From: Chloracidobacterium sp. | Lineage (GTDB): Bacteria > Acidobacteriota > Blastocatellia > Pyrinomonadales > Pyrinomonadaceae | NCBI GenBank assembly: GCA_016712045.1 | Contig: JADJRV010000001.1 | Location: 124,001 to 188,000, forward strand | Direction: 5' to 3' | Length of the DNA stretch: 64,000 bases | Shown: positions 52,791 to 62,026 of the stretch, one piece after another | How the letters are laid out: each line of letters opens with the position of its first letter | How positions within the stretch are numbered: the first letter of the stretch is position 1 | Notes under the pieces: model-generated | The model's database searches: none | Told to the model about the DNA's origin: nothing | What the model saw: only the letters and a program-made list of their open reading frames with translations | Position numbers and translations under genes: made by a program

Positions 52791-53172
52791 GTGTAGTATT
52801 CCGAACCTCGAATCCGCCGAATGTGTCGAAGCACGAGACTCGGCGCGACAGTTTTATTCGTTCCATTTTGGAAACGAAATGCGGCCAAGTGCGGATAATT
52901 TTAAGGCCCGCGAACGCTATCTGACGCCGCGCTATTTTGCGGCGCTAGCGACATATCCGGAAAAGGAACGTGACCCTTTCACGCTAACGACCGAATATCC
53001 GCGAACATTTAAGCTCGCTGAGTGTAAGGCAGCTTCGCCCGACAGCATTGACCTCAAGATCCAGTTATATTGGCGGGACGACACAAAAACGGTGCAGCAA
53101 GAGGTGCAGGCAAATTTTGTAAAGCAGGACGGCAAATGGCTCCTCGACGGCGTCGGTTCCAAGGGCAGATAA
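52714..53172 (+). CDS. Small lipoprotein between gatC and gatA
   Basis: A 152-residue protein. The N-terminus MQNSKRTMQNLAFILCIVQC, continuing AFFIASCS, is a plausible lipoprotein signal with Cys in IASC, but it is encoded by the repeat-like DNA described separately. The mature domain (VEARDSARQFYSFHFGNEMR to NFVKQDGKWLLDGVGSKG) has the helix-plus-beta-sheet layout of NTF2/DUF3828-like proteins. The ATG overlaps the gatC stop (TAATG), so it is co-translated, an unusual partner for tRNA amidotransferase genes. Function unknown. Confidence 0.7.
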   Translation: MQNSKRTMQNLAFILCIVQCAFFIASCSIPNLESAECVEARDSARQFYSFHFGNEMRPSADNFKARERYLTPRYFAALATYPEKERDPFTLTTEYPRTFKLAECKAASPDSIDLKIQLYWRDDTKTVQQEVQANFVKQDGKWLLDGVGSKGR

Positions 53173-53184
53173 CCTATTTTTTTT

Positions 53185-54577
53185 ATGTCAATTGTTTCGA
53201 ATATTGAAAAGACCCTAGATAACGCCGAACGCTTGAATGGCGAACTTAACGCATTTCTTTCGATCGAGCGTGAGCATGCGCTCGGGCGTGCCGCCGAACT
53301 GGATGCCTCCAGCGGCTCAAAGCTCGACGGCCTCGCGGTCGCTGTCAAAGACAACATCTGCACCAAAGGTATGCGGACATCATGCGGCTCGCACATCCTC
53401 AATAATTACAAAGCCCATTACGACGCCACCGCGATCAAACGTCTCAACGAAGCCGGTGCCGTGATGGTCGGCAAGACCAACATGGACGAGTTTGCGATGG
53501 GTTCGTCCAACGAGACATCGGCATTTGGCCCGGCAAAAAACCCTTGGGATGTGACCCGCGTTCCGGGCGGCAGCTCGGGCGGATCGGCAGTTGCGGTCGC
53601 TTCGGGTGTTGTTCGTGCGGCCTTAGGGTCGGAAACGGGCGGTTCGGTTCGTCAGCCCGCATCGCTCTGCGGCATTGTCGGTTTCAAACCGACCTATGGA
53701 CGCATCTCGCGTTACGGTCTTGTAGCGTTTGCTTCGTCGCTCGATAACATCGGTATTTTTGGCCGGTCGTCACGCGATGTCGCGGATGTTTTGGGCGTGA
53801 TCGCCGGACGCGATCCGTTCGATTCGACATCGGCGGATGTGTCGGTCCCTGATTATGCCGCTTCACTCGATAACGATATTGCGGGCAAGACGATTGGCGT
53901 CCTCGGGCACTTTTGGCGAAGGCCTCGACGAAGATGTTCGTGAAAAGATACTCGCGGCGATCGATAATTTTGAAAAGCTCGGTGCAAAAATTGTTGATGT
54001 CGAGCTGCCTTACGCCAAATACGGCATCGCCGTTTATTACATCATCGCAACGGCGGAGGCTTCGTCAAATCTTGCGCGTTTTGACGGTGTCCGGTACGGA
54101 TTTCGTGCCGAAGACGCTCCCGGTTTGCGTGAGATGTATTTCAAAACCCGCGAAGAGGGTTTCGGAGCCGAGGTCAAACGCCGGATCATGCTTGGCACGT
54201 ATGTGCTGTCGAGCGGCTACTACGACGCCTATTATTCCAAGGCTCAAAAGGTCCGTGCTCTCGTAAAACGCGATTACGCTACCGCCTTCGAAAAATGCGA
54301 TGCGATCCTGACGCCAACCTCGCCATCGGTAGCATTTAAGCTTGGCGAAAAATCGGACGATCCGCTGGCGATGTATCTAAACGATATTTACACCGTCTCT
54401 GCCAATCTTGCCGGTGTTCCTGCGATCAGCGTGCCGTGCGGTCTATCCAGCGAGGGCCTGCCGATCGGCGTCCAGCTAGTCGGCAATTTCTGGTCCGAGG
54501 ACGTGCTGCTCAACCTCGCATCAAAATACGAAACAGCTTTCCCCCTCGAGGGAAAGCCGTCCATTTACGTTGGTTAA
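53185..54577 (+). CDS. gatA: Glutamyl-tRNA(Gln) amidotransferase subunit A, frameshifted
   Basis: The glutaminase subunit of GatCAB; it releases ammonia from glutamine for transamidation of mischarged tRNA. The amidase signature is complete: catalytic Lys in VAVKDNICTKG, cis-Ser and nucleophile Ser in RVPGGSSGGSAVAVASG and GSETGGSVRQPASLCG. The C-terminal part (LTPTSPSVAFKLGEK, NLAGVPAISVPCG) lies in another frame. The frame changes in GGG at 53905-53907, where dropping one G joins TIGVLG to TFGEGLDEDV. The merged protein has about 464 residues, normal for GatA. Since GatCAB is usually essential in bacteria that lack GlnRS, a sequencing error is likelier than a true mutation. Confidence 0.92.
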
Positions 54578-54585
54578 GACCTGAT

Positions 54586-56814
54586 TTATTGTGCCAATCT
54601 AAGCGGCGTCAGCATGTCGCGACCCTGCGGCTGCGCGATCGGGGCGGCTGGCAATATGTTCTGCCAACGGGTCTTGTCTTCGAGCAGACGTTCAATGTCA
54701 GCGACCGGCAACGGTTTTGAGAAAAGATATCCCTGGCCGTATTCACAACCCAAAATACGCAGTTGGTGAAATTGATGTACGCTCTCGATACCCTCAGCAA
54801 CGACCTTTAGATTCAATGCTTTAGCGAGTGCAATAACCGTTCGCACGATCTCGCCGTTTTCAGTATTCTCTTCCATCGCGCTGACGAACGAGCGGTCTAC
54901 CTTGAGTAGATCGATCGGGAAACGGTGCAGATAGCTGAGACTCGAGTATCCCGTTCCAAAATCATCAATGCTGATCTGAACTCCCGTTTCTTTGATCTGT
55001 CTGAGCATGAGAATCGCAGTTTCGGCATTCTCCATCACGGCCCCTTCAGTCAGTTCAAGCTTTAGACTGGCGGGAGCGATACCGGTTTCTGCGATTATCG
55101 TATTGATCTGCTCAACCAGATTTGGATGCCCGAAATGCTTGCCCGATAGGTTCACCGCGACGCTCAATGGCGTAGCATTACCCGATCTCTCCTGCCATTT
55201 TACAAGCTGAGAACACGCAGAATGCAGGATCTGAATGGTCATCGGTATGATCAGTCCGGTACTCTCGCTGATCGGGATAAACTCGTTTGGCGGAACGAGA
55301 CCTCGTTGCGGATGATTCCAACGCACCAGTGCCTCAAAGCCTACCAGTGAAGAATTTTCAAGTCCGACGATCGGCTGATAATACAGCTCAAATTCGTTAC
55401 GCTCGATGGCAAACCTCAGATCTGTCTCTAGCTGCAGACGCGTCACCGCACGGATGTGCATTTTTTGGTCAAAGATAACGTAATTTTCCTCGTTATCCTT
55501 GGAATAATACATCGCGATATCGGCGTCGCGGAGGATGTCCTCGGCCTCAGGATATTTCGAGTTGCCGTAAGCGATACCGATCTTTGCACTGGTAAATACC
55601 TGACGCCCATCGAGCGTGTAAGGCTCGGCAAGGCGTTTGGCAAGACGGTCGGCAAAGCTCGTAGCCTCTTCTTTGCTCAAAAGGTCGCTCAAGACTATCC
55701 CAAATTTATCGCCGCTAAAACGAGCGACCATATCCTCTTCGCGAACCATGCCCGACAGACGCTTAGCAACATTTTTGATCAGGCGGTCGCCCATCGAATG
55801 GCCGAGACTATCGTTGATCGTTTTGAAACGGTTGAGATCGAGGAACAAAACGGCAAAATTACTTTCGGAGTTTTCACGGCTCTGCTGCAACAGCCCTTTC
55901 AGCGTATCGATAAAAAAGTTGCGGTTTGGCAATCCCGTTAGGGCGTCATGATACGCCGCGTGGCGGAAATTTTCGTGGCTTTCCTGCAATGCAGAACCGC
56001 TGCGTTCGAGCTCGGCGACGTAATGCTCGAGTTCGTTGACGTGTTCCTCGGCCTGTTCGGCTCGTTCACGTTCGGCCTGTTTTGCTTTTTCGACGGTCTT
56101 TTTCAGGTCCTCAACAAAGCGGCGGAATGTGAGATATATAACTCCAAAGAACAAAACGACCGCAGCGAAAAGATACAGATTGATCTGCTCTAGAGCCTTA
56201 ACGATGATCCCGGCCATGACGGCTCCGACAACATACATCAATACAGCATCGAAACAGTTGTCGGTCCACACTGTCCACAGCGTCTTTTTGTTTTGCTTAA
56301 TAGCCGAGAAAACCGCGACCAGACCTGAGTTGACTGCAAACAGTACGGCCGCCATTACACTCAGTAGCCAGACAAAGCTAGTAAAATCTCCACGTTGCAA
56401 CACCAGATCGGTCGAGCCAAATATAAACAACACCATCTTTGCTGCGGCAAACACAGCGATCGCGTTGGTCATGACATTAAAGAATATCGTCTTAACCTTG
56501 ATCGGTACGCCTTGACGCATCAGGTTTAGCGACGCTGCTGTGGTCTCTACAATTGCCAGCAGAACAGCGACCTCGCCGCCGTAGATCAGCATTGCGAGCA
56601 TTATCAACGCATCCGAAATGGTCAGATGAGTATTGACGCGCGGCAACTGGATCCGCAGATAGCAGCTGCAGAATACCGTCAGCACGGTGAGCGTAATGAC
56701 ACCGGTATCGATGCGGCCCGCCGGAATTCCCATTAACGCCCAAGCAAGCGCCGCCAGTGAGAACGGTGCCAGTATGGCTAGGAATATATTTATCTTTTTA
56801 TCCTTGGGGTCCAT
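54586..56814 (-). CDS. Membrane protein with degenerate GGDEF and intact EAL domain
   Basis: A 742-residue cyclic-di-GMP protein. The first 240 residues hold about seven hydrophobic segments forming an uncharacterised sensor (NTHLTISDALIMLAMLIYGG), then a coiled coil. In the GGDEF domain (about residues 290-450) the signature reads RFSGDKFGI rather than GGDEF, so cyclase activity is doubtful; it may bind GTP and regulate the neighbour. The EAL domain (about residues 470-720) keeps its catalytic residues: FEALVRW near 493, NLSGKHF, ELTEGAVM, IDDFGTGYSSL, LKVDRSFV and AEGIES. It is probably a phosphodiesterase that lowers cyclic-di-GMP. It is convergent with gatA. Confidence 0.9.
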   Translation of the reverse strand: MDPKDKKINIFLAILAPFSLAALAWALMGIPAGRIDTGVITLTVLTVFCSCYLRIQLPRVNTHLTISDALIMLAMLIYGGEVAVLLAIVETTAASLNLMRQGVPIKVKTIFFNVMTNAIAVFAAAKMVLFIFGSTDLVLQRGDFTSFVWLLSVMAAVLFAVNSGLVAVFSAIKQNKKTLWTVWTDNCFDAVLMYVVGAVMAGIIVKALEQINLYLFAAVVLFFGVIYLTFRRFVEDLKKTVEKAKQAERERAEQAEEHVNELEHYVAELERSGSALQESHENFRHAAYHDALTGLPNRNFFIDTLKGLLQQSRENSESNFAVLFLDLNRFKTINDSLGHSMGDRLIKNVAKRLSGMVREEDMVARFSGDKFGIVLSDLLSKEEATSFADRLAKRLAEPYTLDGRQVFTSAKIGIAYGNSKYPEAEDILRDADIAMYYSKDNEENYVIFDQKMHIRAVTRLQLETDLRFAIERNEFELYYQPIVGLENSSLVGFEALVRWNHPQRGLVPPNEFIPISESTGLIIPMTIQILHSACSQLVKWQERSGNATPLSVAVNLSGKHFGHPNLVEQINTIIAETGIAPASLKLELTEGAVMENAETAILMLRQIKETGVQISIDDFGTGYSSLSYLHRFPIDLLKVDRSFVSAMEENTENGEIVRTVIALAKALNLKVVAEGIESVHQFHQLRILGCEYGQGYLFSKPLPVADIERLLEDKTRWQNILPAAPIAQPQGRDMLTPLRLAQ

Positions 56815-56949
56815 TAAATGTGGGCCTGAGAGCCGTAAGAGGGCGGGTGAAAGTAGTAAGAATGTGGGAAGGAAATTTGCCGATCGGACACCGACAAAAA
56901 CTATTATGCGTTAAACTTTGTTTTTTATCAATAAAAATCTTCAGTTTTT

Positions 56950-56990
56950 TTAAAATAAAAAGACACGGCAACATTTCTGCTGCCGTGTCT
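56950..56990 (-). terminator. Terminator after the S8 protease gene
   Basis: A perfect 10-bp stem AGACACGGCA/TGCCGTGTCT with a T-rich tail on the minus strand. Confidence 0.9.
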
Positions 56991-57035
56991 CTTCCGAGCG
57001 TTCCTCAAAGAGTTGTCCGTCTTTGAAGAAATCTG

Positions 57036-59606
57036 TTATCGCATCGCGGTCGTGGCATCGCCTCCGATCATGATCCGGTTAGCAAGTGACGTTGCCGTAT
57101 CGCTGACGATAATGCCGTCGCTGACCAATATGCCGTCGCTGACAATGATGCCGTCTGCAAAAGTCATGTAATCGACCATCGAGCCTGAGCCGTAAAGCAT
57201 ACTCGACGCACCCACTGTGTTACCGCGGTTGATCGAATTAAAACCGTTTGGCGAAACGCCATCGGCAAGCACGGCTCCATCGCTGACGATGATGCCATCG
57301 CTCACAATTATGCCGTCGCTGACGATGATACCGTCGCTAACAATGATGCCATCACTGACGATGATACCGTCGCTGATGATGATACCGTTGGCGTAGATGC
57401 CCTGATATTCCATGATCAGATCGGTTCCGGTCATTACACCGTAGCCACCAACAAGGCCGCCTGACCACTGAAAGCGCGTTCCCGCGATTGTCGAAGTATG
57501 ATCGGGGACGTTGGTCGTCGTCAACAGTCTTGTACCGACCGGCGTCGAGCTGGTCAGATCCTGACGGACCTGTTTTGCCACACGAACTGCTCCTTCGACG
57601 TTTAGTTCGCCTGCACCCTGTTCGAGAATATTAAATCCGGCGAGCGGCTGTGCTGTGTATTCCAGCAGCATCTTCACCATATTCGGCGTCAGCTTTGGAT
57701 TGGCTTGCAACAGCAGAGCAGCGGTTCCCGAGACGATCGGCGTCGCCATCGATGTTCCCGAGAGATACATCATCGTCACGTCGTCGTTATTTGAGCTTGT
57801 CGGATACACCGCAAGCTCAGGATGCTCATCAAGCAGCAACGAATCGCGGCCGACTGCCGAGATAAGTTTATTACCGGGTGCGACAAGATCAGGTTTGATC
57901 AAGTTGTCGTATTTCTTGGCGCCATTTGCATCGGTGTAATACGAACGTGTCGGCCCACGCGAACTGTATGTAGCGATACCGTCATCGTTACGAGCGTCGG
58001 TGCCAAACGAATTCGTCGCACCGACCGTGATAACCGAAGGGTCGTTGCCGGGGCTGTGGATGGCGCCGTACATTTTCTGTCCGGCCGCATTTTTGCCGTT
58101 GTTACCGGCAGCGGCGACCACGACGATGCCTGCATCGACGAGCCGACGTGCGGCACGGCAAAGCGGGTCGTTGCGCCACGTTTCGATGGCCGGCGTTCCC
58201 AAACTAAGATTCACGACTTTGATGTTGTTGGCACTGCGATTGGCAAGTATCCAATCGAGTCCCTGGATAAGCCGGGCGGTAGAGCCTGTGCCGTTCTCCC
58301 CCAACACGCGAACATTAATGATCTTTGCATTCGGGGCCATGCTGCGGTAGTTGATCAACTCTTGACGCTGTCCCGGTCCGCCGGCGATCAAGCCCGCAAC
58401 GTGTGAGCCGTGGCCAAATGGATCGCGGTTAGTCGCAGAGCCGCCACCGCTGTTGTTCGTAAAATCAACGTGCTTGGTAACGCGGTCGCCACCTAACAGA
58501 GTGGATGTGTCGTAAAAAGCTCTGTGGCCTTCATACACGCCCGAATCAACAACCGCGATACCGATACCTGAACCGTCGAGTTGGGTCGTTACAGTATTGA
58601 GCACCCCGCCAACGACAGTCGTATTGGTCAGTGTCCTGACAAGCGAGACGCCCGTCGTATTTTCGATGTGGCCAAGCTGGCTAAGTTCTCGGTCGAGCGA
58701 GAGATGCCTGGCACCTCTGACGGCGGCAACCTCTTCGGCGGCACGAACCGGCAGATCGACGATGAGCATGTTCAGGGCGTCGGCCTTAGCGGTGATCGCA
58801 ACATTGTTGCGGCGAAGGACATCTAGCAGCTGTGGATTGTCTATATCATCCGACTGGAGAATAACCTTAACGGTCCTATTCTGGTCGGCACCAGCTACTA
58901 ATTCCCTCAGATCGGGCGAGTTTATCGCCCTAAACTGATCTTCGTCCGTCGCACTTGCAAACGAGACGCTCTCAAATCGCGAACGGAGCTTTGCGTCGCC
59001 CGTGATCTGGCTTTGAAACGTCGCGGCATCCGACGCACTCATTACCTGTATCTGCCCTTGCGACAGAGCTTTATAGAGATCTGCTGCGACACGCTGGCCC
59101 ATCATCGGCGAATTACCGGCGAAAGCAGCGATGTCATCTATATATATGGCCATCTTGCCTTTCGCGGCGGTGGCGTATTTCAGGATGCCGTCGAGGGTGC
59201 GGTCGAAAGCGGCCTGATCTTTTGATATTGCAAACAGAGCATTCCAATTGACGCGGTACAAACGCTTATCGCCTTTGGATGAGAGACGGTTGGCTACGGC
59301 GGTCACGACCATGTCGCGGGCGTATCCGTGGTTATCAATGAGCACAGCATTCTTGCTGTTACTTGTCGACAGGATACGTGTAAGCGAGGCGGTTTCGCGA
59401 TTGTAGGACTGGCTCGTCTCAGCGGTAGCCGGAACCTCCGTCAGATACGCGGCAAACGAATCGGCCGCGGCGGGGCTGGCCGTAACCTGATCGATCTTAC
59501 CCGCGTTCTGGCCGATCGCCAGCGTCGAGAAGAGCAACGTGAATATCAGCAGATATGCCGTTACTATTGGTGTGGTTTTAACTCTCATAATTTCTGGTGT
59601 GCTCAC
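57036..59606 (-). CDS. Secreted S8 (subtilisin-like) serine protease with IIVSDG C-terminal repeats
   Basis: An 856-residue exported protease. GTG 59606 is preceded by AAGGA; ATG 59588 is possible. Signal peptide core TAYLLIFTLLFSTLAIG. A prodomain-like region of about 320 residues precedes the subtilase domain, whose triad is Asp in VVDSGVYEGH (near residue 351), His in GHGSHVAGLIAGG (near 401) and Ser in SGTSMATPIVSG (near 616), with oxyanion Asn in AAAGNNGKNA. After about residue 735 come six tandem hexapeptides (I/V-x-S-D-G), a spacer, and three more, ending NRIMIGGDATTAMR. The repeats may form a beta structure or a surface anchor. It is monocistronic with a terminator. Confidence 0.92.
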   Translation of the reverse strand: MSTPEIMRVKTTPIVTAYLLIFTLLFSTLAIGQNAGKIDQVTASPAAADSFAAYLTEVPATAETSQSYNRETASLTRILSTSNSKNAVLIDNHGYARDMVVTAVANRLSSKGDKRLYRVNWNALFAISKDQAAFDRTLDGILKYATAAKGKMAIYIDDIAAFAGNSPMMGQRVAADLYKALSQGQIQVMSASDAATFQSQITGDAKLRSRFESVSFASATDEDQFRAINSPDLRELVAGADQNRTVKVILQSDDIDNPQLLDVLRRNNVAITAKADALNMLIVDLPVRAAEEVAAVRGARHLSLDRELSQLGHIENTTGVSLVRTLTNTTVVGGVLNTVTTQLDGSGIGIAVVDSGVYEGHRAFYDTSTLLGGDRVTKHVDFTNNSGGGSATNRDPFGHGSHVAGLIAGGPGQRQELINYRSMAPNAKIINVRVLGENGTGSTARLIQGLDWILANRSANNIKVVNLSLGTPAIETWRNDPLCRAARRLVDAGIVVVAAAGNNGKNAAGQKMYGAIHSPGNDPSVITVGATNSFGTDARNDDGIATYSSRGPTRSYYTDANGAKKYDNLIKPDLVAPGNKLISAVGRDSLLLDEHPELAVYPTSSNNDDVTMMYLSGTSMATPIVSGTAALLLQANPKLTPNMVKMLLEYTAQPLAGFNILEQGAGELNVEGAVRVAKQVRQDLTSSTPVGTRLLTTTNVPDHTSTIAGTRFQWSGGLVGGYGVMTGTDLIMEYQGIYANGIIISDGIIVSDGIIVSDGIIVSDGIIVSDGIIVSDGAVLADGVSPNGFNSINRGNTVGASSMLYGSGSMVDYMTFADGIIVSDGILVSDGIIVSDTATSLANRIMIGGDATTAMR
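57100..57393 (-). repeat. 18-bp tandem repeats encoding IIVSDG
   Basis: Units close to CTGACGATGATGCCGTCG on the plus strand occur about six times at 57274-57393 and three times at 57100-57160, separated by a unique spacer. Synonymous differences between units show that protein sequence, not only DNA, is conserved. Confidence 0.85.
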
Positions 59607-59750
59607 TGAGCTTCCTTGATTCGAGTGGGCTCTGCCCGCGTCCCTATTGGCAATGCCCGTGCCACGCCCTCAGTAACCGCATTTACCCATATAAACAAAG
59701 GGCTGGACGAAATATTGGAAATCGTGGGGCTCCGTTGGGTAATGACTAAT

Positions 59751-59780
59751 CGGTCAGACTGACCGGTGGAAATCGGTCAG
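59751..59780. promoter_or_regulatory. CGGTCAG palindrome plus extra half-site upstream of the S8 protease gene
   Basis: CGGTCAG-A-CTGACCG (59751-59765) is a perfect 15-bp palindrome, and a further CGGTCAG sits at 59774-59780. It lies 145 bases upstream of the protease start, between two minus-strand genes. Confidence 0.4.
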
Positions 59781-59786
59781 AATGCA

Positions 59787-59818
59787 CAAAAAGGCGGCAC
59801 CAAATGATGATGCCGCCA
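59787..59818 (-). terminator. Terminator after the oligopeptidase B gene
   Basis: A 7-bp stem GGCGGCA/TGCCGCC with an 11-base loop, followed on the minus strand by T5. Confidence 0.88.
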
Positions 59819-59839
59819 AAGTTGATCTGTATTTACAAA

Positions 59840-61960
59840 CTATTTGCTAATTCCGACCTGCGTCAGTGCATACGCGTAGTCGAACGCGACTTCTTTTAGG
59901 CGGTCGTATCTGCCGGATGAGCCGCCGTGGCCGGCGCCCATGTTTGTTTTTAGCAGGATGACGCTGTCGTTGGTTTTCATCTCGCGGATCTTGGAGGCAA
60001 ACTTTGCACCTTCCCAATACGGCACTTGGCTGTCGTTGAGCGAGACCTCGATCAGCATATTCGGGTACGTCTGGGCTTTGACATTGTCATAGGGCGACCA
60101 AGTGACCATGTAATCCCAAGCTTTCTTTTCGTTAGGATTGCCCCACTCGACCCACTCTTCGGTCGTAAGCGGCAAGGTCTCATCGAGCATCGTGTTCATC
60201 ACATCTACGAAAGGCACTTGCGTGATCGCTGCTTTGTACAGCTCAGGGGCCTGATTGACGACCGCTCCCATCAGCAGCCCGCCCGCAGAACCGCCCTGGA
60301 TAACGAGACGGTCATTGGCCGTGTACTTATTTGCGATGACCCATTTCGAACAATCGACAAAATCGTTGAACGTATTCATCTTGGTAAACATACGTCCGGC
60401 CTGCCGCCATTTTTCACCAAGCTCACCGCCGCCGCGGATCAGTGCAATGCCGTAGATCATACCGCGATCCACCAGGCTCAACCGTGCGGTGCTAAAGTTT
60501 GGCGTCATCGACACACCATAACTGCCATAACCGTAAAGCAGCATCGGCGACTTGCCGTCGAGCTTTGTCCCCTTTTTCATCATTACGAGGATCGGCACCT
60601 TGACGCCGTCGCGTGCCGGTGCCCAGACGCGGGCCGTTTCGTATTTTGTCTTGTCGTAGCCGCTTGGGATCTCTTGCTGTTTGAGCAGCGTCGATTTGCG
60701 CGTGGCAAAGTCAAATTCGTACGTCGATTGCGGCGTGATCATCGACGAATAGCCATAACGAATAGCAGCCGTGTTGTATTCCGGGTTGGCACCGAGTCCC
60801 ATCGTATAGACCGATTCGTCGGTTGGGATGCGGACCGACGCTCGTTTGGTTTTGCGATCCATGACCCGAAGGTACTCGATACCATTTTCGACTTCGCTAA
60901 CAACGGCATAGTCCTTGAAAAATGAAACGCCCTCGATCTTTACGTCTGCATTGTAAGGAATAAAATCTTTCCAACTCTTCTCTGATGGGTCGCTCGCAGG
61001 AGCTTTCATCACCTTAAAATTCTCAGCGTCTTTATTGGTCGTGATGTAAAATTCGCCCATGTCGTAATCGGCCGAATATTCGTGGCCCTCACGACGCGGT
61101 GCGATCATTTTCCATTCGCCCGATGGTGTATCTGACGGCAGATAACGATACTCGCGGCTGGTCTTTGCCTCGGACCCCACGAACAGTATCTTGCCATCAC
61201 GCGAACGCCCGACGCCGATGTTGTACAACACATCCTTTTCTTCGAACAACTTGTCCGTCTTACCGCCAAGCGTGTGCCGCCAGAGAAGATCGGAGCGTTT
61301 TGAGGTAGCGTCCTCAGTCACGACAAAGGCTGTTTTATTATCGGCTGCCCACGCAAGGCTCGTTGCCCGTTCGATCTTGTCAGGCAAGATCTGTCCGTTG
61401 CTCAAGTTTTTGAACTGCAAAGTATATTGCCTGTAACCAGTCGTGTCGGTCGAGAACGCAAGGATGTTGCCGTCGTCGCTTACGTCAAATTCGCCGATCG
61501 CAAAGTACTTGAACCCCTTTGCCATCTCGTTTTGATCGAGCAGCACGACCGCGTCGCTGCCGTCCTTAGCTTTACCGCGAAGAAATGTCGGATACTGTTT
61601 GCCCTCTTCGGTCTTGGTGAAATACCAATATTCGCCTTTGCGATACGGCACGCTCGTGTCGGTCTGCTTTATGCGTCCGAGCATTTCCTTGTAAAGATTG
61701 TCGGCAAAACCAGCGTTCTGGCCCATAAAGGACTCGGTGTATTTGTTGTTGTCCTCAAGATACTTGATGACCTCAGGATCTTTTTTGTCGTTGCGGTCAC
61801 GCAGCCAAAAATAATTGTCTGTGATCTCGTAACCGTGAATCTTCAAAACCTTAGGGACTTTTTTTGCAACGGGTGCTTTCATATCTGTTTGGGCGACAAT
61901 AACTACATTGCCGATGACGATAACGATAAACAAAAAGGCAATGCCGACTAATACTTTCAT
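59840..61960 (-). CDS. Exported S9A prolyl oligopeptidase family protein (oligopeptidase B-like)
   Basis: A 706-residue serine peptidase with an N-terminal signal or anchor (VLVGIAFLFIVIVIGNVVIV). The beta-propeller region follows (ITDNYFWLRDRNDKKDPEVI at the start) and then a C-terminal alpha/beta hydrolase. The catalytic triad is visible as Ser in IQGGSAGGLLMGA, Asp in VSLNDSQVPYWE and His in GAGHGGSSGRYD. The GGSAGG, NDxxV and substrate-binding pattern fits oligopeptidase B (PtrB), which cleaves after Arg and Lys in short peptides. It lies in a run with an S8 protease and an M14-like protein, all on the minus strand, though terminators separate them. Confidence 0.92.
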   Translation of the reverse strand: MKVLVGIAFLFIVIVIGNVVIVAQTDMKAPVAKKVPKVLKIHGYEITDNYFWLRDRNDKKDPEVIKYLEDNNKYTESFMGQNAGFADNLYKEMLGRIKQTDTSVPYRKGEYWYFTKTEEGKQYPTFLRGKAKDGSDAVVLLDQNEMAKGFKYFAIGEFDVSDDGNILAFSTDTTGYRQYTLQFKNLSNGQILPDKIERATSLAWAADNKTAFVVTEDATSKRSDLLWRHTLGGKTDKLFEEKDVLYNIGVGRSRDGKILFVGSEAKTSREYRYLPSDTPSGEWKMIAPRREGHEYSADYDMGEFYITTNKDAENFKVMKAPASDPSEKSWKDFIPYNADVKIEGVSFFKDYAVVSEVENGIEYLRVMDRKTKRASVRIPTDESVYTMGLGANPEYNTAAIRYGYSSMITPQSTYEFDFATRKSTLLKQQEIPSGYDKTKYETARVWAPARDGVKVPILVMMKKGTKLDGKSPMLLYGYGSYGVSMTPNFSTARLSLVDRGMIYGIALIRGGGELGEKWRQAGRMFTKMNTFNDFVDCSKWVIANKYTANDRLVIQGGSAGGLLMGAVVNQAPELYKAAITQVPFVDVMNTMLDETLPLTTEEWVEWGNPNEKKAWDYMVTWSPYDNVKAQTYPNMLIEVSLNDSQVPYWEGAKFASKIREMKTNDSVILLKTNMGAGHGGSSGRYDRLKEVAFDYAYALTQVGISK

Positions 61961-61982
61961 AAGTTACTCCTGCCTAGTAGGT

Positions 61983-62015
61983 GCAATTAGCGTAACTGTC
62001 TATTACGCTAATTGC
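61983..62015. terminator. Perfect 13-bp hairpin between M14-like and oligopeptidase genes
   Basis: GCAATTAGCGTAA/TTACGCTAATTGC with a 7-base loop. No T-run follows on the minus strand, so it may be an RNA-stabilising hairpin or an operator instead of a simple terminator. Confidence 0.6.
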
Positions 62016-62026
62016 CGCGCTTTTGT

